Below are positions 33,071-41,972 of a DNA stretch of 64,000 bases, piece after piece (the stretch's first letter is position 1; each line of letters begins with the position of its first letter). Under the pieces are notes generated by a model. The model had not been told where the DNA came from. It did not search any database and saw nothing but the letters and a program-made list of their open reading frames with translations. The translations under genes and the position numbers were made by a program. Source of the DNA: an uncultured Roseburia sp. Lineage in GTDB: Bacteria; Bacillota_A; Clostridia; Lachnospirales; Lachnospiraceae. Where the stretch lies: contig CAAEAE010000190.1 in assembly GCA_900753715.1 (NCBI GenBank), positions 1-64,000 on the forward strand, given 5' to 3'.

Positions 33071-33607
33071 TTATTTATTTTTTGCAGCTTTCTTGGCGGC
33101 TTTCTTTGACTGCTTTTCGGCATCTAACTGCTTCTTCTCAGCCTCAAGCTGTGCATTTGCCTTGGTTGCCTTCTCTCTGAGGCGGGTGCGCCAACTTTTC
33201 TTGCCTTCCGGCTTCTCAAGCGGTCCGCGAAGACCTGCAACTTTCGTGATATAGATGCCGCTCACAGTAGCTTTGACTTCCTTCTTAACCGGAATCATAT
33301 CAAAGATGGCGTCATCTGCAATTAAAGACATTACTCTTGGACCAACCTTTGCTTTTACAATCGGCATCTTGGAACGGCGCATCAGCTTTGGTGTCTGGTC
33401 AAGAACCGCCTGCGGCAGACCCGAATCCATCAGCTTCATCCGTTTCTTGTCGATAATGAGCATTGTGACAGTCTGGGCAGCAGCGGCAAGCTGCTCGTCC
33501 TGCTCAGCTTTTTTCTTCTGAGCTTTTTTTCCGAGAAAATATAAAACAACCATAGCGATAATCAGTATGGCGACGATCACAAGCAAGACAATCGTAATTT
33601 TACTCAT
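33071..33607 (-). CDS. Unrecognised single-pass membrane protein with a basic coiled-coil tail
   Basis: 178 residues from the ATG at 33605-33607, with GGAGG nine bases upstream; an ATG three codons earlier directly abuts that site. A membrane helix spans about residues 3-25, followed by the basic stretch GKKAQKKKAEQDEQ. The middle region (about 45-125) is a compact mixed domain (TVTMLIIDKKRMKLMDS, GPRVMSLIADDAIFDMIPV). The C-terminus (about 140-178) is an A/K/E-rich helix ending in KKAAKKAAKNK, likely a coiled coil or a nucleic-acid- or membrane-binding tail. I do not recognise a named family. It has its own strong promoter and terminator. Confidence 0.75.
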   Translation of the reverse strand: MSKITIVLLVIVAILIIAMVVLYFLGKKAQKKKAEQDEQLAAAAQTVTMLIIDKKRMKLMDSGLPQAVLDQTPKLMRRSKMPIVKAKVGPRVMSLIADDAIFDMIPVKKEVKATVSGIYITKVAGLRGPLEKPEGKKSWRTRLREKATKANAQLEAEKKQLDAEKQSKKAAKKAAKNK

Positions 33608-33645
33608 AAATAACATCCTCCGTCATGAAATAGAATCTGCGTTTA

Positions 33646-33674
33646 ATTGTAGCATTGATTTTTCCAAAAAGCAA
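33646..33674 (-). promoter_or_regulatory. Sigma-A promoter for the minus-strand membrane protein gene
   Basis: On the minus strand, TTGCTT (33669-33674), 17 bases, then TACAAT (33646-33651) preceded by TGC, an extended -10 form. The start is predicted about 30 bases before the ATG. Confidence 0.6.
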
Positions 33675-33812
33675 TTGCCGCCAATAAAGTTTTGGGAAAA
33701 CTTTGTGAAACTTTTTTAAAAACTTTGGCGGATGCCTTTTATTTTGGCTAAAACTGTGTTATGCTAGTAAAGTTAGACGAAAAGAATCGTCTGGATAGAA
33801 AGGTAATAAGAG

Positions 33813-35108
33813 ATGAAAAAGAGATTAGTTGCGTTGCTGCTTTGTGCAATGACTGCGATGACAGCAATGGCAGGATGTGGTAGCAAAGAGGGAGAATCAG
33901 TGGGAACAGAGAGCACTGAAAATTCAGGGGCAGATGTGTCCGGTACCGGAATCGGAAGCAGCGAAGTATCCTATGAGAATTATGTGAGTGTTGATTTTGA
34001 TTTGAATCCGGAGGAGCTTGTAACATTATGTGATTACAGCGCAATTCCGGTCGAACTGACAGAAGACTATACGGTTGATGACGGCGATGTTTCCGATTAT
34101 TTTGCACAGTTCTTTTCTTCCCAAGGACCATTTTACACCGCAGATGACACGAAGACAACTGTAGAAGAAGGCGATATCGTAAATGTCGATTACGTCGGAA
34201 AATTAGACGGAGAGGCATTTGAGGGCGGTACTGCTGAAAACCAGAACATCGATGTTTACAACAACTGTGCGGCAGGCGGCTCTAGCAGCTACATTGATGG
34301 ATTTACCGATGGCTTAAAGGGTGCATCCGTAGGAGATGTGATTGACTGTAATGTAACTTTCCCGGATGAATATCCGAACAATGAAGACCTTGCCGGAAAA
34401 GAGGTTGTATTTACCTTTACCGTCAACTCCATTCAGAAGGAAGTGACCTTAGAGGAAGTGGATGATACGTTTGCAAAGGACTATTTCCAGGCTGAATCCG
34501 TAGATGCGCTGTATGAAAACATTAGACAGTACCTTGAGCAGAACGCGGAATCTTCAAAGGAGAGCGCAATTTATACTGCAATGCAGGATTATCTGCTGGC
34601 AAACTGTACCGTGGATGTGCCGGAGGATTATCTTGAGGCGAGAACCTACAACTTAAAACAGCAGTTTATTGCAAACAACTGCAATGGTGATGAGAGTCAG
34701 CTTGAAAGCTACTTAAGCACCTATTATGGACTGACCGTAGAGGAAGCAGAAGAGCAGTGGAAAGACATAATGACAGAAAACATCAGCCTGGAGTTAATTA
34801 TGCAGGTCATCTGTGATGAAATGGGAATCGAGGCAGACGAGAGTGGCTTCCTTAGCTATGTCAATAATATTGTTACAAACAACAGTTTTGATTCAGAGAA
34901 AACCTTATATGAAACCTACGGCTATGGCGATGCTGACTGGGGAAAGAAATATTTTGAAGTTATTTACCGTGGAAACCTTGCGTTTGATGAGTTAAGACAG
35001 ACTGCTGTCGTTACCGTAAAAGAACCGGCTGAGGACACGGAGTCCGTAGAAACTACGGAAGAACTTGATGAAGACACAGAGAGTGCCGGGGATACACAGG
35101 CGGAATAA
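33813..35108 (+). CDS. Secreted trigger-factor-like FKBP prolyl isomerase lipoprotein
   Basis: 431 residues. A lipoprotein signal peptide ends MAGC (lipid-modified Cys22), followed by a linker rich in S, G, T and E. The FKBP domain is recognisable at about 126-205 (VEEGDIVNVDYVGKLDG, GFTDGLKGASVGDVIDCNVTFP, VVFTFTVNSI). The C-terminal helices (about 210-400; YLEARTYNLKQQFIANN, YYGLTVEEAEEQW) match the trigger-factor chaperone arms. The tail (405-431) is acidic and T/E-rich. So it resembles a trigger factor lacking the ribosome-binding domain and moved outside the membrane. It probably assists folding of exported proteins. It precedes asnS by 48 bases. Confidence 0.87.
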   Translation: MKKRLVALLLCAMTAMTAMAGCGSKEGESVGTESTENSGADVSGTGIGSSEVSYENYVSVDFDLNPEELVTLCDYSAIPVELTEDYTVDDGDVSDYFAQFFSSQGPFYTADDTKTTVEEGDIVNVDYVGKLDGEAFEGGTAENQNIDVYNNCAAGGSSSYIDGFTDGLKGASVGDVIDCNVTFPDEYPNNEDLAGKEVVFTFTVNSIQKEVTLEEVDDTFAKDYFQAESVDALYENIRQYLEQNAESSKESAIYTAMQDYLLANCTVDVPEDYLEARTYNLKQQFIANNCNGDESQLESYLSTYYGLTVEEAEEQWKDIMTENISLELIMQVICDEMGIEADESGFLSYVNNIVTNNSFDSEKTLYETYGYGDADWGKKYFEVIYRGNLAFDELRQTAVVTVKEPAEDTESVETTEELDEDTESAGDTQAE

Positions 35109-35156
35109 ATTTTAAAATTAATAAAGATTTTTTGAAAAGGGATTGGAGGAAAGATT

Positions 35157-36548
35157 ATGGATTTGGTAAATGTCAGAGAGTTATTCCGGGAACGGGAAAA
35201 GTATGTGGATACGACCGTGACGATTGGCGGATGGGTCAGAAGCAACCGTAATTCCAAAAATTTCGGGTTTATCGTTGTAAATGATGGTACGTTTTTTGAG
35301 CCGGTACAGGTGGTATATTCAGATGGACTTTCCAACTTTGCAGAGGTGGAGAAGATAAACGTAGGAGCTGCCATTATTGTAACAGGAAAGCTCGTAGAGA
35401 CACCGGGAAGCAAGCAGCCATTTGAGATTCAGGCAGAAGAGGTTGTGGTAGAGGGAAGCTCTACACCGGATTATCCGCTTCAGAAAAAGAAGCACAGCTT
35501 TGAATATCTGCGCACAATTTCTCACTTACGTCCGAGAACCAACACTTTTGAGGCAGTGTTCCGTGTGCGCTCCCTGATTGCTTACGCAATCCACAAATTC
35601 TTCCAGGAGCGTGATTTCGTTTATGTGCACACGCCGTTAATCACCGGAAGCGACTGTGAGGGTGCCGGCGAGATGTTCCAGGTAACCACACTTGACCTTA
35701 AGGATGTTCCGAAGAATCCGGATGGAAGTGTTGATTACTCCAAGGATTTCTTCAATAAGCCGACCAATCTTACCGTAAGCGGACAGTTAAACGGCGAGAC
35801 CTATGCAATGGCATTTAAGAACATTTACACCTTCGGACCGACGTTCCGTGCAGAAAATTCCAACACGACACGCCATGCGGCAGAGTTCTGGATGATTGAG
35901 CCGGAAATCGCATTTGCAGATTTGAAGGACGATATGGTGCTTGCTGAGAGCATGTTAAAATATATCATCAACTATGTATTAGAGAATGCACCGGAAGAGA
36001 TGGCATTTTTCAACAGCTTCATCGACAAGGGACTCTTAGAGCGTCTGCACAACGTGGTAAATTCCGATTTTGCACACGTTACCTATACAGAGGCAATTGA
36101 AATCCTTGAAAAGCACAATGACAAGTTTGATTACAAGGTATCCTGGGGCTGTGATTTACAGACCGAGCATGAGCGCTATCTGACAGAGGAAATCTACAAA
36201 CGTCCGGTATTCGTGACCGATTATCCGAAGGAAATCAAGGCATTCTATATGAAACTCAACGAGGACGGAAAGACCGTGGCAGCCGTTGACTGTCTCGTAC
36301 CGGGAATCGGTGAGATTATCGGAGGAAGCCAGAGAGAGGATGATTACGAGAAGCTTTTAGCGCGTATCAATGAACTAGGACTCAAAGAAGAAGATTACAG
36401 TTTCTATCTTGATTTGAGAAAATATGGCTCTGCAAGACACGCCGGATTTGGTCTGGGATTCGAGCGCTGCGTGATGTATCTGACCGGTATGTCAAATATC
36501 CGTGATGTCATCCCGTTCCCAAGAACCGTAAATAACTGCGAATTATAG
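35157..36548 (+). CDS. asnS: Asparaginyl-tRNA synthetase
   Basis: 463 residues, with TTGGAGGAAAG before the ATG. An N-terminal OB-fold anticodon-binding domain (about 1-105; [24 protein letters not shown]) precedes the class II catalytic core. Motif 2 is [21 protein letters not shown] (about 223-243, quoted in part) and motif 3 is [15 protein letters not shown] (about 433-447). It charges tRNA-Asn with asparagine directly. The length matches AsnRS rather than AspRS; aspS is found separately at 60757. No T-box leader is visible in the 48-base upstream gap. Confidence 0.95.
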   Translation: MDLVNVRELFREREKYVDTTVTIGGWVRSNRNSKNFGFIVVNDGTFFEPVQVVYSDGLSNFAEVEKINVGAAIIVTGKLVETPGSKQPFEIQAEEVVVEGSSTPDYPLQKKKHSFEYLRTISHLRPRTNTFEAVFRVRSLIAYAIHKFFQERDFVYVHTPLITGSDCEGAGEMFQVTTLDLKDVPKNPDGSVDYSKDFFNKPTNLTVSGQLNGETYAMAFKNIYTFGPTFRAENSNTTRHAAEFWMIEPEIAFADLKDDMVLAESMLKYIINYVLENAPEEMAFFNSFIDKGLLERLHNVVNSDFAHVTYTEAIEILEKHNDKFDYKVSWGCDLQTEHERYLTEEIYKRPVFVTDYPKEIKAFYMKLNEDGKTVAAVDCLVPGIGEIIGGSQREDDYEKLLARINELGLKEEDYSFYLDLRKYGSARHAGFGLGFERCVMYLTGMSNIRDVIPFPRTVNNCEL

Positions 36549-36555
36549 AAAATGG

Positions 36556-36590
36556 ACAAGCCGGGGCCTGTTTTATGGGTTCCGGCTTGT
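36556..36590 (+). terminator. Possible terminator after asnS
   Basis: ACAAGCCGGGGCC and GGTTCCGGCTTGT pair around a nine-base loop with two wobbles. Only a weak TGTGCTTT follows, so termination may be inefficient. Confidence 0.45.
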
Positions 36591-36634
36591 TGTGCTTTAG
36601 GGGAAATGATAGACCTGGCAGGGAGGAGAAAGTA

Positions 36635-37528
36635 ATGAGATATTGTCTGGAAAATGAAACGCTGCGCGTGGAGATTGATACGCACGGAGCAGAAATCAAA
36701 TCCGTTGTGCGAAAGGAAGATGATACGGAGTACATGTGGAACGGCGATCCGAAGTACTGGGGACGCACGTCGCCGGTGTTGTTTCCGTTTGTCGGTGCTG
36801 TCCGTGACAAGGAATACCGCCATGAGGGAAAAACATATGCGATGGGACAGCATGGATTTGCGCGCGATATGGAATTTGTGCGGATAGAAAACGAAGAGAC
36901 AGAGCAGGAACATAAACTGCAAATGTGGTTTGCACTAGAATCAAATGAGGAGACGTTGCAGAAATATCCGTTTGCGTTCCGCCTTGAAATCGGTTATGAA
37001 CTTTCGGAAGATAAGATTACTGTGCACTGGAATGTAAAGAATCCGGGGGATGAGACGATGTATTTTTCCATCGGAGCACATCCGGCATTTCGCTGTCCGA
37101 TTCGCGGAGAGGTAGATAAGACGGGATACGGACTTCATTTTGAGGGGCTTAAGGAGCTGCATCATCATGGAAATACACCGGATGGCATGGCGGTGATGGA
37201 GGATGAGGTGCTGCCGCTTATGGATGGAAACGTATTTTTTAAACCAGGATTTTTTGACAAGTGCACCTATATGGTCGAAGGAAAACAGACCGGAGAGGTT
37301 TCACTTCTTGATACGGACGGAAAGCCTTATGTGACCGTTTCATTTGACGCGCCGTTATTTGCCGTGTGGTCACCGGAGAAAAAGGATGCACCGTTTGTCT
37401 GCATCGAGCCGTGGTACGGAAGATGCGACGCAGTGGATTTTGCCGGAGACTTAAAAGAACGCGATTACGAGCAGACACTTGCGGCAGGAGCCGGATTTCA
37501 GGCAGAATACCGGATGAAATTCCGGTAA
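36635..37528 (+). CDS. Aldose 1-epimerase family protein (LacX-like)
   Basis: 297 residues from the ATG at 36635 (GGAGGAG upstream); earlier in-frame starts lack a ribosome site. It is a galactose-mutarotase-like beta-sandwich. Motifs are NETLRVEIDTHGAEIKSV, WGRTSPVLFPFVG, GQHGFARD (candidate catalytic His near 76), SIGAHPAFRCP (His near 149) and FVCIEPWYGRCD (likely catalytic Glu near 265). LacX-like relatives interconvert anomers of hexoses or their phosphates in the cytoplasm. Its substrate is not resolved, and no sugar operon surrounds it. Confidence 0.88.
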   Translation: MRYCLENETLRVEIDTHGAEIKSVVRKEDDTEYMWNGDPKYWGRTSPVLFPFVGAVRDKEYRHEGKTYAMGQHGFARDMEFVRIENEETEQEHKLQMWFALESNEETLQKYPFAFRLEIGYELSEDKITVHWNVKNPGDETMYFSIGAHPAFRCPIRGEVDKTGYGLHFEGLKELHHHGNTPDGMAVMEDEVLPLMDGNVFFKPGFFDKCTYMVEGKQTGEVSLLDTDGKPYVTVSFDAPLFAVWSPEKKDAPFVCIEPWYGRCDAVDFAGDLKERDYEQTLAAGAGFQAEYRMKFR

Positions 37529-37585
37529 TAGGAAGGTCAGACGGCTCATACAATGGAGTATATCTGTTTTGGGAGCGTGACCGTT

Positions 37586-37978
37586 ATGAATCTGCAAAGA
37601 AAATTAAAGGCGAGGGATGAAAAGGGCAGCCCTGCGGCTGCGGTCGGAACCGCCGTGTTTGTCATGTTTGTCATCAGCGGATTGTTACTGCTTTTTCTCG
37701 CAATGCTTCTTTATAAAATGGAATTGAGCGAGGCTGTGGTAAAAATCGGCATTGTGGTCATCTATGTGATTTCGGGTGTTGCAGGAGGCGTGATTGCCGG
37801 AAAAATGCGGGGAGAACAGAAGTTTTTATGGGGACTTACCGCAGGAATCGTTTATTTTGCGGTGTTGTTTCTGGTTTCTTTTGCGGTGCAGAAGGGAATG
37901 CCCGAAGAGCCGGTGAAGATTTTTACCACACTTGTTCTCTGTGGAGCGTCCGGAATGGCAGGCGGAATGATTGGCTGA
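37586..37978 (+). CDS. TIGR04086-type small membrane protein
   Basis: 130 residues from the ATG at 37586, where GGGAG lies ten bases upstream; an in-frame ATG at 37553 has a poorer context. After a short basic start there are four membrane helices (about 18-42, 50-70, 77-97, 105-128), with glycine-rich ends such as GVAGGVIAGK and GASGMAGGMIG. I match it to the TIGR04086 membrane family from length, helix pattern and position; as I recall this family is often seen next to SCIFF genes. The SCIFF peptide gene follows 114 bases later but has its own promoter. Confidence 0.75.
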   Translation: MNLQRKLKARDEKGSPAAAVGTAVFVMFVISGLLLLFLAMLLYKMELSEAVVKIGIVVIYVISGVAGGVIAGKMRGEQKFLWGLTAGIVYFAVLFLVSFAVQKGMPEEPVKIFTTLVLCGASGMAGGMIG

Positions 37979-37995
37979 GAGAATGAAAAAAGTAC

Positions 37996-38024
37996 TTCCC
38001 ATAATGAAAAAGGTGTGATATACT
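37996..38024 (+). promoter_or_regulatory. Sigma-A promoter for the SCIFF peptide gene
   Basis: TTCCCA (37996), 17 bases, then TATACT (38019), preceded by TGA to give an extended -10. It predicts a 60-base leader before the SCIFF ATG. Confidence 0.6.
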
Positions 38025-38092
38025 AAACAAGTTAATAGAATCGTGCGTAAAAGGGTACATAAAAGCGCGGAGAGAATGGAGGATAAGCAATC

Positions 38093-38236
38093 ATGAAACA
38101 TGTGAAGACATTAAATACCAAGAGATTACAGAACACAATGAAGAAGGGTGGATGTGGTGAGTGCCAGACATCCTGCCAGTCTGCATGCAAGACATCCTGC
38201 ACAGTAGGAAACCAGACTTGCGAAAACAATAAATAA
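38093..38236 (+). CDS. scfA: SCIFF six-cysteine ranthipeptide precursor
   Basis: 47 residues: a basic leader-like N-terminus (MKHVKTLNTKRLQNTMKKGG) and a cysteine core with Cys at 21, 24, 28, 32, 36 and 43. Six cysteines in about forty-five residues next to a radical-SAM/SPASM gene is the signature of SCIFF, a ranthipeptide found across Clostridia. In characterised cases the maturase makes a thioether from a Cys to a neighbouring residue; the conserved TSC and SAC segments are the usual region. GGAGG lies ten bases before the ATG. It is too small for routine ORF cut-offs. Its physiological role is only partly known (ranthipeptides have been linked to quorum-like signalling). Confidence 0.95.
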   Translation: MKHVKTLNTKRLQNTMKKGGCGECQTSCQSACKTSCTVGNQTCENNK

Positions 38237-38264
38237 GCAGCTTTTTACGAATAAAAAGCCTTTT

Positions 38265-38299
38265 ACAAACGACCGTTCGCGCAGCGTGCGGTCATTTGT
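38265..38299 (+). promoter_or_regulatory. Hairpin between SCIFF peptide and maturase genes
   Basis: ACAAACGACCG and CGGTCATTTGT pair with one wobble; the CGC/GCG inside the loop can extend it. No U-tract follows. It may stabilise or attenuate the message, giving more peptide than maturase. A weaker CTTTTT/AAAAAG hairpin lies just upstream. Confidence 0.5.
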
Positions 38300-38358
38300 A
38301 CGTTATAGCGAACCTTAAAAGAAGAAGGAATTAAGTTAGAAAGAGAGGAAATATTATA

Positions 38359-39717
38359 GTGGTTCATCAGTATAAGAACAACGGCTATGATATTGTTCTG
38401 GATGTAAACAGCGGAGCAATTCATGTAGTGGATGATGTCACTTATGATGTCATCGCCCTGTATGAGAATCACTCCGCAGAGGAGATTGCCGCAGAATTAG
38501 CAGGCAGATACGATACAGAGGAGATTGCAGAGGCAATCGAAGAGGTGCAGGCGTTAGTAGACGCAGAAGAGCTTTTCACAAAGGACGTCTATGAGAACTA
38601 TATCATGGATTTTAAGAAACGTCCTACGGTTGTAAAAGCACTTTGCCTGCATATTGCACATGACTGTAACCTTGCGTGCAGATATTGTTTTGCAGAAGAG
38701 GGAGAGTACCATGGAAGAAGGGCACTGATGTCCTTTGAAGTCGGAAAGAAAGCACTTGATTTTCTGATTGCAAATTCCGGTCAGAGAAGAAATCTCGAAG
38801 TGGATTTCTTTGGCGGAGAGCCGCTTATGAACTGGCAGGTAGTAAAAGACCTGGTTGCATACGGAAGAGAGCAGGAGAAGCTTCACGATAAGAAGTTCCG
38901 TTTTACTTTGACGACAAACGGTGTGCTTCTCGACGATGAAGTGATGGAGTTCTGCAACCGCGAGATGGGAAATGTCGTATTGAGCATTGACGGACGAAAG
39001 GAAATACATGACAAGATGCGCCCGTTCCGCAAGGGAGCCGGAAGCTATGATTTAATTGTTCCGAAGTTCCAGAAATTTGCAGAAAGCCGCAATCAGGACA
39101 AGTATTACGTAAGAGGAACTTTTACCCGCAATAATCTTGATTTCTCAGAAGATGTCTTACATCTTGCAAATTTAGGATTTAAGCAGATTTCGGTGGAGCC
39201 TGTTGTAGCAGAGCCGACAGAGCCGTATGCGCTCAAAGAAGAAGACCTGCCGCAGTTATTTGAACAGTATGACAAGCTTGCAGCAGAGATGGTAAAACGG
39301 CATAAAGATGGAAAAGATTTTAATTTCTTCCATTTTATGATAGATTTAGAGGGCGGTCCATGTGTGGCAAAACGTCTTTCCGGCTGCGGTTCCGGTACAG
39401 AGTACCTCGCAGTGACACCATGGGGCGATTTCTATCCATGTCACCAGTTCGTAGGAAACGAGAAGTTCCTTCTGGGAAATGTGGATGACGGCATCGTAAA
39501 GACAGAGATTTGTGATGAATTCAAATGCTGCAATGTCTATGCGAAAGAAAAATGCCGGAACTGTTTTGCAAAATTCTATTGCAGTGGTGGATGTGCGGCA
39601 AATGCGTACAATTTTACCGGAGATATCTGCGGAACTTATGATATTGGCTGTGAGCTCCAGAAGAAGCGTGTGGAGTGTGCCATTATGATTAAGGCAGCAC
39701 AACAGGACGAGGAATAG
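38359..39717 (+). CDS. scfB: SCIFF radical-SAM maturase (SPASM domain)
   Basis: 452 residues from a GTG start at 38359. The N-terminal 90 residues form a PqqD-like peptide-recognition domain (DVNSGAIHVVDDVTYDVI). The radical-SAM core starts near 95 with the [4Fe-4S] motif CNLACRYC (Cys 103, 107, 110), then FFGGEPLMNW and TLTTNGVLL. The SPASM region contains GGPCVAKRLSGCGSG, WGDFYPCHQF and a cluster of cysteines ending in CSGGCAANAY and GCELQKKRVEC, enough for two auxiliary clusters. It installs thioether crosslinks in the SCIFF peptide encoded 122 bases upstream. GTG start and the intervening hairpin both suggest lower output than the peptide. Confidence 0.95.
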   Translation: MVHQYKNNGYDIVLDVNSGAIHVVDDVTYDVIALYENHSAEEIAAELAGRYDTEEIAEAIEEVQALVDAEELFTKDVYENYIMDFKKRPTVVKALCLHIAHDCNLACRYCFAEEGEYHGRRALMSFEVGKKALDFLIANSGQRRNLEVDFFGGEPLMNWQVVKDLVAYGREQEKLHDKKFRFTLTTNGVLLDDEVMEFCNREMGNVVLSIDGRKEIHDKMRPFRKGAGSYDLIVPKFQKFAESRNQDKYYVRGTFTRNNLDFSEDVLHLANLGFKQISVEPVVAEPTEPYALKEEDLPQLFEQYDKLAAEMVKRHKDGKDFNFFHFMIDLEGGPCVAKRLSGCGSGTEYLAVTPWGDFYPCHQFVGNEKFLLGNVDDGIVKTEICDEFKCCNVYAKEKCRNCFAKFYCSGGCAANAYNFTGDICGTYDIGCELQKKRVECAIMIKAAQQDEE

Positions 39718-39754
39718 CAGCAGAGAGAACACGAGAATTATTGGAGGTAGAAAC

Positions 39755-41911
39755 ATGAAAAAGGGTAAATCAGCAGGGATTCTGATTTTAATCCTTGCCA
39801 TTTTAGCAGGACTTACCTACTACACATCGCTCATCCTTTCTTCCACCGGTACCGGTGAGAACATGAGTATTCCGCTTGGACTTGATTTGTCCGGCGGTGT
39901 GTCTATTACCTACCAGGTAATGGATGAGAACCCAAGTTCAGAAGATATGAGCGATACGGTGTACAAGCTGCAAAAGCGTGTAGAAAGTTACAGTCTGGAA
40001 GCAACCGCTTACCAGGTTGGAGATGACCGTATCACGGTTGAAATTCCGGGTGTGACAGATGCAAATGCCATCTTAGAAGAACTTGGAAATCCGGGTTCCC
40101 TGGAATTTCAGAAGCCGGATGGAACGGTATTTATGACCGGAGACCAGATTGCAGATGCACAGGCAGTGACACGTACCGATAACTATGGAAACAAAGAATA
40201 TGTGGTACAGCTTACCATGACAGACGATGGCGCTGAGATTTTCTCAGAAGTGACCGGAGAATATGTCGGAAAAAAACTTGCCATTGTTTACGATGGAGAG
40301 ACCATCAGTGACCCGGTTGTAAATCAGAAAATCAGCGGAGGAAGCGCTGAAATCTCCGGACAGAGCACCTATGAAGAGGCAAATGCGCTGGCAACACAGA
40401 TTCGTATCGGTTCCCTTTCCTTACAGTTAGAGGAATTAGAGTCAAGTGTTGTAGGTGCACAGCTCGGAAGCAATGCCATCGCATCCAGCTTAAAAGCAGG
40501 CGCCATTGGTCTTGCACTGGTTGTTCTTTTCATGATTGTGATGTATGGAATTCCGGGTGTGGCAGCGTCTCTTGCCCTTGGTGTCTATACAACACTTGTA
40601 ATTTCAACGGTTTATCTGTTTGAGGTAACGCTTACCCTTCCGGGTATTGCCGGTATCATCCTTGGTATCGGTATGGCGGTGGATGCAAACGTCATTGTAT
40701 TCTCCCGTATCCGTGAGGAGATTGCAGCGGGCAAATCTGTTCTGACTGCAATGAAGATTGGATTCCAGAAGGCATTGTCTGCAATCCTTGACGGTAATAT
40801 CACTACCTTTATCGCAGCCCTTGTGCTGATTGCACTTGGTTCCGGTACGGTAAAGGGATTTGCTTACACCTTGATGATTAGTATTATCTTCTCTATGTTC
40901 ACTGCACTTATAGTAACAAGATGGATTCTCTACGCAATGTATGGCATTGGAATCCGCAATGAGAAGTTTTACGGAAAAGCAAAAGAGCGTAAGGTTATCA
41001 ATTTTATTGGAAAGAAAGGCATTTTCTTTACCATTTCCATCGTGGTTATTGCAGCCGGATTTATCGGAATGGGCGTTCACAAGGCAAAGGACGGAAATGC
41101 ATTAAATTATGGTCTTGACTTTGTCGGCGGAACTTCCACAACCGCAGATTTCGGAAAAGATTATACGATTGAAGAAATCGAAAATGAGATTGTTCCTTCC
41201 GTTGCAGAGTTAATCGGCGACAAGAACATCCAGACGAATAAAGTAGAAGGAACTACCCAGATTACAATTAAGACACGTTCACTTGAGCTTGAAGAGCGTG
41301 AAGCACTCTATACGCTTCTTGAGGAACAGTTCGGTGTCGAGGAGTCTACGATTACCTCACAGAACATCAGCTCCACCATCAGTGGTGAGATGCGTTCTGA
41401 CGCATTTGTTGCTGTGCTTGTGTCCGCTGTATGTATGTTAATCTATATCTGGTTCCGCTTTAAGGATATCCGCTTTGGTGCAAGTGCCGTGTTAGCATTG
41501 CTTCACGATGTACTTGTGGTACTGACCGTTTATGCGCTGTCCCGACTCTCTGTCGGAAGTACCTTTATCGCATGTATGCTGACCATTATCGGTTACTCCA
41601 TCAATGCGACCATCGTTATCTTTGACCGTGTCAGAGAGAACCTTGCAAAGCTTCCGGGCAAACAGACCAAAGAGATGCTCGCAGAAGTGGCAAACAAGAG
41701 TGTTACAGAGACACTTTCAAGAAGTATCAATACCACAATTACAACCGTAATCATGGTATTCATGCTGTATGTATTTGGTGTGACAAGTATCCGTGAGTTC
41801 TCCATCCCATTACTTGCCGGTATGGTATGCGGTGCTTATTCTTCTACCTGTATCGCAACAGAGCTGTGGTACGTGATGAAGGTACACTTTGGAAAGAATA
41901 AAGTAAAATAA
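39755..41911 (+). CDS. secDF: Fused protein-export membrane protein SecDF
   Basis: 718 residues combining SecD and SecF. The SecD half has a first helix (about 7-28), LGLDLSGGVSITYQV, a periplasmic-like domain P1 (about 40-245) and five helices with the motif GMAVDANVIVFSRIREE (about 308). The SecF half begins near 420, with LNYGLDFVGGTSTTADF, a smaller external domain and TIIGYSINATIVIFDRVREN (about 610-630, split). SecDF uses proton motive force to pull secreted proteins out of SecYEG. It follows the SCIFF maturase after 37 bases, as it does in many Clostridia, and ends at a strong terminator. Confidence 0.95.
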   Translation: MKKGKSAGILILILAILAGLTYYTSLILSSTGTGENMSIPLGLDLSGGVSITYQVMDENPSSEDMSDTVYKLQKRVESYSLEATAYQVGDDRITVEIPGVTDANAILEELGNPGSLEFQKPDGTVFMTGDQIADAQAVTRTDNYGNKEYVVQLTMTDDGAEIFSEVTGEYVGKKLAIVYDGETISDPVVNQKISGGSAEISGQSTYEEANALATQIRIGSLSLQLEELESSVVGAQLGSNAIASSLKAGAIGLALVVLFMIVMYGIPGVAASLALGVYTTLVISTVYLFEVTLTLPGIAGIILGIGMAVDANVIVFSRIREEIAAGKSVLTAMKIGFQKALSAILDGNITTFIAALVLIALGSGTVKGFAYTLMISIIFSMFTALIVTRWILYAMYGIGIRNEKFYGKAKERKVINFIGKKGIFFTISIVVIAAGFIGMGVHKAKDGNALNYGLDFVGGTSTTADFGKDYTIEEIENEIVPSVAELIGDKNIQTNKVEGTTQITIKTRSLELEEREALYTLLEEQFGVEESTITSQNISSTISGEMRSDAFVAVLVSAVCMLIYIWFRFKDIRFGASAVLALLHDVLVVLTVYALSRLSVGSTFIACMLTIIGYSINATIVIFDRVRENLAKLPGKQTKEMLAEVANKSVTETLSRSINTTITTVIMVFMLYVFGVTSIREFSIPLLAGMVCGAYSSTCIATELWYVMKVHFGKNKVK

Positions 41912-41920
41912 ATGAGCAGG

Positions 41921-41957
41921 AAAAACGCGGCGCAAAAAAGATGCGCCGCGTTTTTTT
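41921..41957 (+). terminator. Intrinsic terminator after secDF
   Basis: AAAAACGCGGCGCA and TGCGCCGCGTTTTT are perfect inverted repeats with an eight-base loop, ending in seven T residues. The ribosome site of the DUF1294 gene starts only about six bases after the T-run. Confidence 0.9.
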
Positions 41958-41972
41958 ATGCATGGAGGTAAA

